Shown: positions 13,979 through 25,671 of the stretch, in pieces
Numbering within the stretch: position 1 is the stretch's first letter
Layout: every line of letters starts with the position of its first letter
Source: Sanguinoderma infundibulare
Taxonomy: Eukaryota > Basidiomycota > Agaricomycetes > Polyporales > Polyporaceae
Assembly: GCA_032821775.1 (NCBI GenBank)
Contig: JAVLRN010000005.1
Location: 1,984,001-2,048,000 of the forward strand
DNA: 64,000 nucleotides
Reading direction: 5' to 3'
Notes under the pieces: generated by a model
The model's database searches: none
What the model was told of the DNA's origin: nothing
The model's input: only the letters and a program-made list of their open reading frames with translations
Made by a program: the position numbers and the translations under genes

Positions 13979-16212
13979 CTACCTATAAATTATGGATATG
14001 TTCCCGTACTCCTCATCTCCCTCCCTCGCCCCACCTGCCGCGAACAGCCACTGTCTCAGCACCGGCCACCCGACCTCGAACCGGGTGCAGATCTCGTCCG
14101 TGTGATGCTCCCCGTCCAACAGCGGCAACAGCTCCGGCGGGAACTGCGCCGCCGGGCCCTGCAGCATCCCCGGCGTCTGCGACGGCTCTCGCGTCAGACG
14201 CGGACGCACGAGCAGCGCGGCCGACCGACTCCCGCTCGACTGCTCACTCTCCACCGGATCAGCCGAGCCGCCAGCAGTGGGGGCCTCGGGGGACGAGATG
14301 CGCCGCGCCCTCGTCGTCGCGTCGGTCTGCCTGCTCTTCAAGTTCAGGTTGAGCGCGGCGGCCTCCGCCCGGCCGGACAGCCGCGACATCGTCTGGAACG
14401 CCCGGTCGCCGCCCATGGGCTTGCGGGTCTCCCGGCTCCGCAGCATCTCCAGGGAAAACTCTGCGGCGCTGGACCGCCGCAGCGGGGGGGCGCGCGGGAC
14501 GGTCGTGGACGGCGCGGCGACGAGCTCCGCCCCGGCAGATGTCATGGTCGGCTGAGCCTCGAAGACGCGTCCGCGGGCGCGCAGCGGCTCGGAGTCATTG
14601 CGCGTGGAGGGGGAGACAGCGATGGGTGTTTGGACGGTCGTGGTGGAAGCGAAGCTCTTGCCGCGCTTGCGGCCGAGGGCGGCCATGTTCATGCGACGAT
14701 CGAGGGGCGGGGGCTCGGGGGAAGAGAGGAGGATGGGCCAGCGGTGTACTCGGCGTAGGAATCCCTATACGAAAATTGAGGGTTAAGAGGGAGGGGCATT
14801 GGAGGCGAAGTGGAAGCGGAGGTACCTTGATCACTCCGAAGCTAGTGAATCGCCGGACGTCTATGCCGAGCTTGTGGACGTCGTATTGCTCCATCCAGTC
14901 GCGGATGGTCTTTCCGGCTCTGAAACGCGAGTAGAGGTGAAGGAGCTTTGGCCAGTCGGGGATGACCCATCCTGATATCTGGACATGAGCGTGATTAGTC
15001 TGCAAACGGTAGCTCACAACGAACCGGGCTTTGTGACGTATGGTCCACACTCGTCCTTGATGTGGTCTTCATCTGCGAGCCATTGCATGCTCTTCCGTAG
15101 CGTGTACATGTTCGAATATTGGAAGACGTCGATCATCATGGTGACTTGATAAAACCTTGAGGAGCGTCAGTGAACGTGAGCGTGTCATATGAGGCCGGGA
15201 CTCACAGCAGGTGAGATACTGCAAGACGTGTGAGGTTGAGATCGCAGTTGGCCAGTCTAGCTATCCGACTGACGTGGTTGATGCCATCGATGAACGGGCA
15301 AATCTGCGGAGAACTCAGCGTTCGTGGAGTGATGAGGGTAGCTGGATCGTGCAACCTTTACGATAGTCAAGTCCCAGTTGGGCTCCACTCTGTGGGTCAG
15401 ATTGATGAGGCCTAGAGGCACCATCCAATCCTTGACGGGCGGGGGATTTGGGTAGAAAGGAAAGATCTTCAACTCGATCGAATTGAATTGGTCTATAGGA
15501 ATGGATGTCTCAGAGTACGAGTTGAGATCCTCATAGAGCTGCTCGAGTATGGCGTGGATAGCACTGGCGCTCCGAGTTGAAGATAAGAAACCGGACTCTT
15601 TCTGTAGCCCGCGTCAGTCCTCTGGTTCTGAGACCAAATGTTGGGACAAACCTCGCAGGCGGTAAGCACCCGGCTAACCTTCCTCGCTACTGGCTCGTAG
15701 CAGCTCAGGTCGGCTGTTCGCTCAAAGACGAAGCAGACGTTGTAAAGGAAGTAGTTTCGGGGGTAGGATTCGTCGTCCAACCTCACCGGGAACCCGAGAA
15801 TGCGGTGGGATTTGGTCGCGCAAATGACCATCCTGCCGCACAAGGCTTTGGGGGGAATGACGTACTTTGATATGTCATCAAAGTGGAATATAAAACGGTT
15901 GGTGGAAGATGCACGCTTGTGAGGTGAGAGCAGACTTCTCGTTTCGAGCCGCTGGGCAACCGGAGACGCCAAAACGGAACTTGATTGTGCGCGGGAGGGG
16001 GAATCATACTCGTTCACTGATGGTGTGGAACCTGCAGGAGAAGCGGAGAAAACGGTGTTGCTAGAGGCTCCTGAGGTGTGACCAGATGAAGACGAGGTGG
16101 CTATGAGAGCCTCCGGTACTTGAGAGACGATCTTGGGCCCCTGCTCGACGTCGAAGACCGCATAGAAAACGGACTCAAGGCGAGGCAGGAAGGACGCTCC
16201 GTTAGACGACAT
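13979..16212 (-). CDS. NPR2: Nitrogen permease regulator 2 (SEACIT/GATOR1 subunit)
   Basis: Subunit of the Iml1-Npr2-Npr3 complex, the GTPase-activating complex that switches off TORC1 at the vacuole during amino-acid starvation. Exons 16212-15652, 15601-15356, 15303-15206, 15155-15025, 14971-14826 and 14764-13979 give 655 aa. The N-terminus LESVFYAVFDVEQGPKIVSQ is the family longin-domain start. ISKYVIPPKALCGRM, SYPRNYFLYNVCFV and WDLTIVKICPFIDGINHV are also typical NPRL2 segments. A Ser-rich insert (residues ~40-90) and a long Ser/Arg-rich stretch in the last exon (~400-570) are likely disordered and may be phosphorylated. The extreme C-terminus (VGWPVLRQWLFAAGG) resembles the family winged-helix end. 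Confidence 0.93.
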
Positions 16213-16625
16213 ATTGCGTCCGCTTTATGAGCATGTGTGCCTATGTGCTTTTCGCGTCAGCATCTATCCGCAAGTCCCAGTCCCTGGCAGCCTGCTGGAT
16301 GGGCATACAGTAGACAACACGCCAGCGAGTCCGTCTTCACGCGCACCCTACAGTTAAACATGTCAAAAACTTAGCATGCACAATTCGCGGGGTGGAACAT
16401 ACGGTTGTCCATATGAGGGTTCGACGGCGATGACTTGCCGGGATGACTTGGCCTGGAGAGGATGACCACAAGATGTAATCTCCATGTAGGCGCCGGGGAG
16501 GCCCATAGATGACTAAGCAGACTGTGTCAAGTGGCAGCGGTCATTGCCAACCTTTGCCAACTCTCTTGTTCGCAGTCCTCCATCCCGCCACCCCAACTGC
16601 TCGTCACTATCATCCTCTAGTCAAC
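16213..16625. promoter_or_regulatory. Divergent promoter region, NPR2 / SLT11
   Basis: About 410 bp between outward-facing start codons. The SLT11 side is CT-rich with a CATCCTCTAG leader just before the ATG. No other gene is seen. Confidence 0.5.
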
Positions 16626-17923
16626 ATGCCGAAGGCAGATATTAACAAGGCCGGCTGGGAGCAGAGCGAGTTTCCGATCCTTTGCGAAACTTGTGAGTAT
16701 AGTGGTCCGCAACCTCGTCGTCTGTACTGACCCGCCTTCAGGCTTGGGTGACAACCCATTTGTTCGCATGGTACGTTTTTCTCCATCGTTGGAATTTCCT
16801 TCATGTTAACTCTTGTATAGTCAAAACAAGAGTTCGGCCGCGCTTGTGGTACCTGCGCGCGTCCATTCACCGTCTTCCGCTGGAATCCTGGAACCGGCAT
16901 GCGATTCAAGACCACCGTGATCTGCCAGACTTGCGCCAAGATCAAGAATGTCTGCCAAACATGTCTTCTCGACTTGGTCTATGGTCTCCCAACACAAGTT
17001 CGCGACACTGCGCTTGGGATCGAGAGCGAGGCCCCGACGAGCGAGATCAACAGGGAGTACTATGCTCAAAATATGGAGAATAAGGTGCGTAGTCTTTAAC
17101 TGAGCGAGGAGGGTTTTTTTAATTATATGATAGCTCGAGGGCGCGAAGTCGTTGCTGGACGTGGACAAGTCTACGAGCGCAGGGAAGGAAATGCTGAAGC
17201 AGCTGGCCCGCACCGACCCCTACTACAAGCGTAACCGCCCACATATCTGCTCATTCTATGCAAAGGGAGAGTGTAATCGGGGCGATGCTTGCCCCTACCG
17301 GTAAGTGTTCACGCCTGTGTCGTTCAAGCGCGTACCCTTATCCTGGCGTCAGGCACGAGATGCCTGTTCAAACTGAGTTATCGAAGCAAAACATCCAAGA
17401 CCGGTATCATGGTCGTAATGATCCCGTCGCGAAGAAGATCATGTCTACTCATGCTGCCGAAATGGGCCTACAACCGCCTGAAGACCAGAATATCGTACGT
17501 GCTCCCACACTCTGCAATCCTCTCAGTCCGATCGTTGATCAAATTTTCCAGACTTCTCTCTTCTTGACATCACTCCCAGCCACTTCTACGGAGGAGACCA
17601 TTCGGACGCGTGTTCTCAAGTCATTACCTGCTGTTCAACCTTCGCAGTTGAAGTCGGTTGTCCACGTCGTCAAGACAAGGTGCGTTCTCTCTTGAGCGTA
17701 TCTGCCGGGACTCGTCATTACATTGATACCTGGCGTGCGTAGATGTGCGTTTGTCAATTGGAAAGACAGGACGACAGCAGAGTTAGCGGCCCAGGCGTGG
17801 GCCAATGGTCTTGAGATCGACGGTGAAATCGTCGGTGTTCGCTGGGGCAGAAGCAAGGGCGGGTCGGGCCCAAAAGCAGCACAGGCGGCTGGCCCTTCTT
17901 TTGTCCCCGTTCCTGCATCTTGA
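16626..17923 (+). CDS. SLT11: Pre-mRNA splicing factor SLT11 / RBM22 (Cwf5, Ecm2)
   Basis: Spliceosome component that binds U6 snRNA and the intron near the 5' splice site in the activated complex. Exons 16626-16692, 16742-16770, 16821-17084, 17134-17300, 17353-17494, 17552-17679 and 17743-17923 give 325 aa. The N-terminal Cys-rich region has [30 protein letters not shown] and [13 protein letters not shown] zinc finger follows ([21 protein letters not shown], written here as C-x8-C-x5-C-x3-H), then an RRM starting SLFLTSLPA with CAFVNWKDR as RNP1. The human orthologue has a longer Pro-rich tail that is lacking here. Exon 2 is only 29 nt. Confidence 0.95.
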
Positions 17924-19279
17924 ATGCTTTACATGTGGTTCAGTGTATGCTCTTCTAGAGTCTTGTATGTTATTGTATCACCAGCTATTCACAGGCTTCA
18001 GGACAACTGGCAGATGTTACAATTCAACTGTGCGGCGTCTACTTCTACGATCTTACCTGGTATGATTTGTTATAGGTGAGAATGTCGTAGTGAGTTGTAC
18101 GATATGCTGAACTCAATCTTTCTAACGGCAGGTTGCCGGTATGTATCCAACCCAGTCGAAATATTGGCGACCACGAGGAGTCCATCAGGGTGCCGAGCGT
18201 TAGTTTGTATATGATAAACGAGCGACACGAAGGCCATGCAGTCTTGCAAAAATCAGGTCTTTCCCAGGAAGACGCTTCGCGAACAGCACGGCATCGCTGA
18301 ACGGTCGCCTGTTGTCGCAACGACCTCGGCTCCCTCTGAGTCCGTGGGCGGATCGAGGCTCCGGACGGATATATGGTCGCCTCCCAATGGGACCGATCAC
18401 AACTTCGGGCTCGGAATGGCGAAGGAGGATATTCCTCAGTACGAAGGTGACATGGAAACTGTAATAAGGGGAATCATTGCGGATATAGGTTAGCTGACGT
18501 CCACATTCTGCACCTCTGTCCCGTACTTACAGAGAACGTTTGGGGATAGGACTCATATGCATGTTAGCAGAACAGGTCGGAAGTTTACAGTACAAGACCG
18601 CTATCAAAGGCTTACAGACAGGAGATGGCCTCTCGACAGCCGTGTTGCACCTCGGCGGTTCCGAAGCGATAGCAGTCACAGGCCAGAGCGTAAGTATCCT
18701 TCCCCGAGAGCACACAAGCCTCAGCTCCTCAGCTTCAGCTTGAGTTGACTTGCTCGTGACAGGTCCGGGATCTCTCTTCCTCGACGTCTCCTAACAGGCC
18801 TTTGCCATTCAGGTGTCGTACCTCGAATCGGATTGGTTGTCGTCCGACACATGAGGCCCAACAACACCGCTGTGAACATACGTATACAGACATCCCCAAC
18901 ATCCCCATTATTGAGGCCCTTCTGGATGATCATGTGTCCTGTCAATGTAGGGGTTTAGAATGTATGACACCATATCCGTGTTAGCCGCCGCGGACATCTT
19001 GAACGCTATACTCACCCTAGACTCGAACCAGTCGATCGGGAAGCGCGTGCACCTGCCTTTTTGGGGGGAGCGGAGTGTGAAAGGCAGGTGGCCCCCCTAA
19101 CTTGTCCCTACCTTGATCACAGACGTCCATGTCGCCGGTCGCCCTTAGATGGTTCTCGCCTTGCAATTGGCTGAACTGTCCTAACTGGTGGCGTTACTCC
19201 ATGAATTCTGTTGATTCGATCCACTAATGATTCGACGTCATGCAGCCTAGAAAACATCGCTAGTTCGCTCACGCTATGG
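17924..19279. other. 1.35 kb with unsolved open frames
   Basis: Frames that look partly coding lie at 18236-18493 (+, ending METVIRGIIADIG) and 18540-18743 (+, GIGLICMLAEQVGS and LHLGGSEAIAVTGQ). Others lie at about 18827-18958 (+, GLVVVRHMRPNN) and 18961-19099 (+, ADILNAILTLDSNQSIGK). I could not chain them: the first join yields an immediate stop. They may be a decayed gene or upstream exons I cannot define. No family is recognised. An inverted repeat sits at 19050-19090. Confidence 0.4.
19050..19090. repeat. 11-bp perfect inverted repeat (hairpin)
   Basis: CACCTGCCTTT at 19050-19060 is matched by AAAGGCAGGTG at 19080-19090 around a 19 nt G-rich loop; GGGGGG in the loop could also pair with CCCCCC at 19092-19097. 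It lies about 190 bp before the acyltransferase ATG. It could be a remnant mobile-element terminus, a terminator-like hairpin of an upstream transcript, or chance. Confidence 0.55.
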
Positions 19280-20772
19280 ATGAATGATACGCCCAAGCAC
19301 TACGAACGCCTAACATGGAGTAATGCACTATACGCACACGCTTGGATAATACCCTACCTGTTCATGGCCTATCTTACGAGACAACCCAACACCCACATTG
19401 CGCGTTTGCTATTCCTCCCGGTCGTCGTTTCGATCATCTTCTGGTGCACCACCCGATATCGTGCCGAGGACCAAAGATGGGGCTGGTACAATTGGCTGAG
19501 AGGTGAGTTCATGCGAAACGTTGAGCTGCGGAATATTCATGCCCTTGCAGGCTTGTCGGCTTTAACCACCATAGCCCATAGCATCAATTTCGCTTGGTTT
19601 CGCGACGGACTCCTCAAAGCCGGAGAACCTGCCCATGGGGACCTTGCTAACGGAGTTAATGGTCGGCCGAACGGGAACGACAAAGAGACAAGGAATCAGC
19701 AACCTGCGAGCTTTCTACCGCGATGCATCTCCGATACCCTAGAGGTTGCACTAACGACACGAGGGATTGGTTGGGAATACGGTCGTGGGGTACACGTCCC
19801 AAAGGCGCGCCGTCCTTCGGAGCGCAAGACTTACTTGGTGACAACTCTCATTTCTGTCGTGCGATCGTACCTCTTCGTCGACCTCATCGACTCCCTTCTC
19901 GGGACGCTGCCGGGCATAACCGAAACCAGTGGAACGATCTACTTCCCCGCTTTACCCCCCATACTGCGGTATTTTGTAGCCACTGCGCTACACGTCCTCG
20001 CCGGACTCGTCATCATCCTTGGCATGGAGATGTGGTACGACATCGCCTCGCTGGTGGGCGTCGGCGTTCTCCACCAGTCTCCCTCCTCGTGGCCCCCATT
20101 TCACGACGAGCCCTGGCGCATGGGCTCTCTACATGAGTTCTGGGCGAAACGATGGCACCAAGCGCTGCGACACACGTTCCTCGTTTATGGCGGATATCCC
20201 GGACGATGGCTTGCAGGAGATTTGGGAATGCTGTTCGGCACGTTCCTTGCCTCTGGATTGTTCCACGAGATCGGGATCCACCTCGGCGGCGAGCGCGTCG
20301 ACCCTTGGGTCATCCTGTTCTTCTTCGTGCAGCCCTTTGGCATTCTCGCAGAGAAGTTGTACAGGAAACGAACGGGAAAAAAGGCGGACGGGATGTTTGG
20401 GGCGCTCATGGTTATCGTCTTTGTGGGGGTGTTGGGACAGATATGCAGTGAGTATGGTTATCGCCGTCCTTCTGAGTGTACTGACCGCAGCTGCGAACAG
20501 CGAATTCATGGATCAGCCGGGGCATCGGCGGAAAGGTCGTTACGCCCCCAGTGCTCAGTCCTGCAAGACGGTTTCTGATACCGTACGTCCGGGATTTGAT
20601 CGAGAATAATCGAGCACATCTATGCGCTACGTAGCTAGTTGATTTGGATGCTTCATCTTGAACGCAATGCAGTGACTCCGGCATGATCAGAGACGCCGAA
20701 GATGTATATGTCCCCTCGTTCACCGGAACCCAACCCCGCCTCGCTCAAAGGCTTCAGGTCAAATCTCTCTAG
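19280..20772 (+). CDS. Wax-synthase-like membrane-bound O-acyltransferase
   Basis: Family of integral membrane acyl/acetyltransferases that act on alcohols, sterols or terpenoids; fungal members are often tailoring enzymes. At least six hydrophobic segments are visible (for example YLFMAYLTR, LLFLPVVVSIIFW, VATALHVLAGLVIILGM and a C-terminal LMVIVFVGVLGQ). The family marks FWAKRWHQALRHTF and the active-site histidine in ASGLFHEIGIHLGG are present. Model: 19280-20447, 20501-20582 and 20673-20772, 449 aa, ending QRLQVKSL. If the second intron (donor GTACGT at 20583) is not used, the protein ends at 20634. An in-frame Met at 19211 is possible but less likely. The substrate is unknown, and no biosynthetic cluster partners lie next to it. 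Confidence 0.82.
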
Positions 20773-21140
20773 CTGTTAAAAACATGCCACAGCATCCGTC
20801 CGCTGGAACGACGTCCTCAGTTCCGACTATCTCCTCGCCTTGCTCATCCCCCTAGTCCTCCTTGTGCTCAGCTTGTAAATTCTAGGCGGCCCGAAAGATC
20901 TCTTCAACATCGTCTTCAGCAGCCGCAAGGCCCGCCCAGTCCTCGGCCACTTCTTCGTCCATTGCGCCGCAGCGTCCCACAGCCAGGTGCGGGATTGGAG
21001 CGAAGAAGAGCGCGAGAAGATCTTTCGGCCATTGGTATAGGACCCGGGTAAATCCCCGGCCTGCAGGGAATCTTGTCCAAGTTTGCCTATTAGACGGAGG
21101 TCGCGCGACGTATAGTACTCACAAATACAACATGCAAAAC
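20773..21140. other. Convergent intergenic region, acyltransferase / coatomer zeta
   Basis: About 370 bp. At 20791-20880 (+) one frame reads SSDYLLALLIPLVLLVLSL and stops, which looks like a membrane-spanning tail, but it cannot be spliced in phase to the acyltransferase with the donors visible. Otherwise nothing is recognised. Confidence 0.4.
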
Positions 21141-21954
21141 CTAGAGCTGTCCTATCCTCTGTTGCATCTTCTCCTTCACCGTCTGGTATGCGTTCAGGAT
21201 CGTCTGCTCGTTGATCACGATTTCCGTCGTGTCTGCCTTGGGCCGACTGACGCGGGACGCGATCGTCGTCGAGTCTGTCTCCACGATGATTCTGGAAAGC
21301 GCATATCCAGATGTCAGCATACCCGCTCAAGGCCGCAGAAATAATATGTGTAAAAGCGCAGGAGATCCAAGTCCGAATGTACAATGTCGGAAGGGCTTTG
21401 GTTCGAGGCTCGAGTCAGGGGAAAGGGCAAACAATTTCGGAACGCACCCGTCGTCGATCGTCTCGTCCAAACAGAGCAGAACAAGGTCGAGGTTTTCAAG
21501 CACCCCGCGCTTCTCGACCTGGTTGCGCAGGAGCATATGCACCGCATCCGAGAACGCGACGAGAGCTGAATGCAGCATGAGCTCGTTTTCAGACGCGTCG
21601 CCGATGATGTAAAAGATGAGATCGAGCGAGTGCTTGTACACCACGAGATGCGAGTCATATAGGATGATATCGCCTGTCCGTGGGCGCATATAAGCCATCA
21701 TAAAACAACAGTGCGACCACAACAAGAGGTACTGTCAGACTTTGAGCCAGTGCGATATGTGCTGTGAACGCACCTCCTGCTTTCTTGGTCTTTTGGAATA
21801 GCCCCTTCTCGAAAGCCCGTTGTTCCTTGAGCGTTGTCAACTTCTTGGACTCGCCATTGGGGTGTCCTTTCGGATGGTAGTACTTCGCGAGTACCCGGTG
21901 GCCGTCCGTGTCGATAATGACGAATGCGGAGACGGTGTACAGAGACAAGTTCAT
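21141..21954 (-). CDS. RET3: Coatomer subunit zeta (COPI)
   Basis: Small adaptor-like subunit of the COPI coat for Golgi-to-ER vesicles. Exons 21954-21774, 21673-21448 and 21291-21141 give 185 aa, the usual size. The N-terminus MNLSLYTVSAFVIIDTDG and the longin core (AKYYHP, EQRAFEKGLFQKT, LDLIFYIIGDASENELML, EKRGVLENLDLVLLCLDETIDDG) are diagnostic. Introns of 100 and 156 bp are longer than elsewhere in the window. It is divergent from the SCY1-like gene, which also acts in vesicle traffic in other organisms, although a link between the two is only a guess. Confidence 0.95.
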
Positions 21955-22317
21955 GCTGAGAGGAAGTGGGCGAGCAGTTGTGGCCGGTATCGTGGAAGGA
22001 AATATTGAGCAATCAGGCGTCCAGTGGGGCGTTATCGGAGGCGCACGACACTAGATTAACAATGACCGACGACCAGAGGGAGAAGAGAGCTGGGTGGAGG
22101 GTATGCAGATGAATGCAAGCTCGCCGTGTGCGGTGCCCAGCTGGCTGTCCACGACTGCGATGCAGGCGCCCTATGCGATGGCTCACTGACCATAGCTGAC
22201 CATCCCAGTCACCATAGGTCACCATCTGGCTGTTGCGTAACCACTCGATACCTGCTATCTGGTTTGTTTGCCACGACATTCGCGTCCATCCCCTCGAATC
22301 TCTGCACAGAGTCGATC
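21955..22317. promoter_or_regulatory. Divergent promoter region, RET3 / SCY1-like
   Basis: A 363 bp gap between outward-facing start codons. At 22190-22215 three near-direct copies of a GACCAT/TCACCAT motif occur (TGACCATAGC, TGACCATCC, GTCACCAT) and could bind a shared factor. Motif only. Confidence 0.45.
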
Positions 22318-25300
22318 ATGTTTGCTGCTGCAACCTCGTTCTTCGCACGGACGAATATCTCCCAGAACTATAACATCGGGTCATCCTCTTCCATCGGTGC
22401 TGGCCTCAGCGGAAGTCGAACAGCATCACCTGCGCCTTCTGCATCGCCTGCGACCTCCCTTCCCCCGGCAGCCCAACCTCCGCCGTTCAATGTAGGGCCA
22501 TGGCGCGTCCAGTCTGCTACGCACAAGGTTACGAACAAGCGCGTCTCTGTGTGGACTTTGGACAAGAGGAGTCCCGAGATGGAGCGTATGGGCCCTGCGT
22601 CCAAGGAAAGGACGGTAGAGGTCTTGAAGGCCGAGGTATGTAGCTTGCAGTCCCACAGGTTGGGGGTCCCAAATTCGATTACCAGGCGTCCTCTTTGAGT
22701 AGGCTGCGACATCCCTCTATCCTAGGTGAGGGCCATGATGATCTTCTGCGCGTGAATACAAGTCTGACTGGAAGCTCAAAGAGATGGTGGAGCCGCTCGA
22801 AGAAACACGCAACGAGCTCATCTTCGCTACGGAGCCCATACTTGCGTCCCTGCACTTGTCGATACCCGGTTCTTTCCAATATACTCCCCTAGTCGAGCTG
22901 GACGAGGTTGAGGTGAGTCCGCACCAAACGCATCATGGACCAGGCCTTGACCTTTGTCCGCTGTCCAGATCCAGAAGGGAATCTTGCAGCTGTGCAAGGG
23001 CCTCTCTTTCATGCACACATCGGCGCGTATGATCCACTCGAACATCAACCCTGAGAGCATTGTGATCAACAGCGCGGTCAGTCTTGCGGAAAGTTGCGAC
23101 ATATGAGTGCGACGCTGAGATGTTACGTTCTAGGGCGACTGGAAGCTCTCGGGTCTCGGTCTCACCATCGCTCTCTCGAGACCTGAGGGTGGTCCGACGC
23201 GGTGGGAGTTCCCCACTTTCGATGGACGTGCCTTGTTGTACACGCAACGGTCTTTCGACTACATAGGTGTGTAGGGCCTTGTCGCATCGACTGATTCAAG
23301 CAATAGGCTGATACTGGCGGCAGCGCCTGAATACGCACTGGACGAGGTTCTTGATCCGGCCTCCGATATGTACTCTCTTGGTTGCTTGATATATGCGGTC
23401 CACTGCAGAGGTAACCCGCCTTTCAAAAACCACGGTAGTCTCTCTTCAGTACGGGAGAATGCGGGAAAGCCCTTGACCGGCATCGAAAGACTGGAGCAAG
23501 ACCTGAGAGGTACTGCTTATATTGCATATGGGTCGCGATGCCACGTTGCATGTTGTATTGACTTGTCCGTTCCGAACAGTGCTACTGAACACACTCATCA
23601 CAAGACAACCCCATAGTCGCCCAAGTCCCACTGACCTCCCGCTTCACGCGTTCTTCTCCTCATTGCCCGTTTCGACCCTCAATTTCCTTGACCGATCCAA
23701 CTTTGCTTCCAAGACTCGAGAAGAGAAGATATCCTTCATGAAGGGTCTTACTAGCGTCCTGGATAAGTTCTCGGAAGGGCTTCGGACACGAAAGATTCTG
23801 CCCTCTCTCCTCGAAGAGGTGCGTTTGACCATACATTGAGCTAAGTTTGCTGTTAACAAACATTCCCAGATGAAAGACACACATTTATTACCGTACATCC
23901 TACCCAACATCTTCGCTATTTCACAGATCCTGTCGTCGACCCAGTTCGCCTCTCTTGTGCTGCCTAGTCTCAAACCGTTGTTTGCGATCAAGGAGCCTCC
24001 CCAGAACATGTTGACGCTGCTGGACAACCTTCAAATGCTTCAGGACAAGACAGAGAAACCGGTTTTCCGAGAGCGTGCGTTGCCTAATCCATTCACATTC
24101 GTTCGTATATTGATGTCAACTCGCAGACGTCCTTCCCTTGGTATACAACGCTCTTGACAGTGAACATGCCATAGTGAGTCTTGTTATTTGACGTTGAAAG
24201 TGTTGTTCACATGAATGCAGGTCCAAGAACGTGCGCTCAAAGCGGTGCCCAATCTCTGCGAGACCATTGACTACGCCGAGGTACAAGGGGTTCTGTTCCC
24301 GAGGGTCGCGGTAAGTGATTTGTACGAATCATGGCTGAGGCCACGGAGCTCAAGCGTTGTGCAGCTCGTGTTCACTAAAACGCGCATGTTGTCCGTCAAA
24401 GTCGCGACGCTAGAAACGTTCCTCCATATGATCAAGACGCTTGACCAGTCAAGTTTGACGCAGAAGTTGGTGCCGCTGTTGTCCAGGATACGGACGAAGG
24501 AGCCTGCTGTCACGGTTTGTGCATTTCCTTCACGCCCAAGAGTACTTTTTTTAACGACAAGCTACTACACAGATGGCAACCCTGGCTGTCCAAGAAGCTA
24601 TGGGACTCAAGGTAGATCGAGAAGCCGTCGCCACCCTGGTTCTTCCTCAATTATGGACTATGTCTATGGGTCCTCTCTTGACGGTGTCCCAGTTCAAGCG
24701 GTTCATGGACGTCATCAAGAAGTTGGGTGATCGGGTAGAGAAGGAGCATGATCAGTATCTGCGCGACTCTCAGCGAGTCGAGGATCGTTCCTCCGTGAAC
24801 GGTCGCACGAGCTTGTCTACCAGCGGTGCCGGTGGCGTCGACTTCGAGAGTCTGGTCGGGAATAGCGGCGCGGGCTCCGTCAAGGCGGACTCGACGGCTG
24901 AGCCTTCCAAGAACTGGGAAGATGACGTTTGGGGTAGCATATTCTCAAACGGTTCAGGGGTAAGTGGGCAGTGTCTGACTGAAGGACTCAAAAGTCTAAT
25001 GTTGCTATTAGGCGACTCCGGCCCAGAGTCCCAGTCCCTCGCCCTTGTCTCCTCCCCCAATCCAGGCACAGCCCCAACGAACGGCATCTACGCTTGCAAC
25101 GCACCAGCTGACACATTCGCTTCCATCGTCGCCTAGGGTCTCGAGCTCATTGAATCCTCATACCGCTCGATCGGCCGTTGGTCGCCCGGGACCGGGGCTG
25201 GGGGCCATTCGCGTGTCGTCGTCGTCTTCTAACAGCTCGGCATTCCCCCTCGATTCCTCTTCATCCTCATCTGCGGGGCCAAAACCGTTCTCGCCATCCC

Positions 25301-25611
25301 CTTCCTTGCAACCTATGCAGCCATCGTTCCCGACGCTGACACCTTCGAGCGTTGCCACACAAGCCCCGAGCTTCAATACTACGTCGCTTGCCCCGAGCTT
25401 CCACGCAGGCCCGAACTACAATGTCTCTTTAACGCCTGCACAGCCTTTGACTTCGGCATCACCACCTCCTCCACTCTTCGCCTCGCAGATGTCTATGAGT
25501 AGCATGCTGGCTCCTTCGAAGCCCGCTCAGCCACAATGGCCAGGAGCGACAGGCTCTTCTACGAAACAACTGTCAAAAGACGATTGGGGCGACTTCGATC
25601 CATTAGCTTAA
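22318..25611 (+). CDS. SCY1: SCY1-like pseudokinase (SCYL2 type)
   Basis: Catalytically degenerate protein kinase fused to HEAT repeats, a family linked to clathrin/AP-mediated traffic between Golgi and endosomes. Thirteen exons (22318-22635, 22686-22725, 22782-22912, 22969-23076, 23134-23266, 23324-23509, 23580-23818, 23870-24074, 24127-24173, 24221-24310, 24365-24514, 24573-24959, 25012-25611) give 877 aa. The kinase fold is seen in RHPSIL, SFMHTSARMIHSNINPESI and YIAPEYAL. The HRD motif reads HSN and the DFG motif reads SGLG, so phosphotransfer is unlikely. HEAT repeats follow (~330-640), then a disordered Ser/Pro-rich tail ending DDWGDFDPLA, whose W-x-x-F type motif suits adaptor binding. 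It ends only 60 bp from HRQ1. Confidence 0.92.
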
Positions 25612-25671
25612 TTTATGATCAGGCACAGATACATAAGATGTAGACACCAGTTACGGGACATTACGACTTGC

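Noticed and set aside
13895..14758. 287-residue plus-strand open frame, Arg/Leu-rich
   Set aside because: Antisense to the last exon of NPR2; low-complexity Arg-rich composition typical of a GC-rich shadow.
22190..22215. TGACCAT repeats as a CRISPR-like or satellite array
   Set aside because: Too short and imperfect, in a eukaryotic promoter; at most binding-site repeats.
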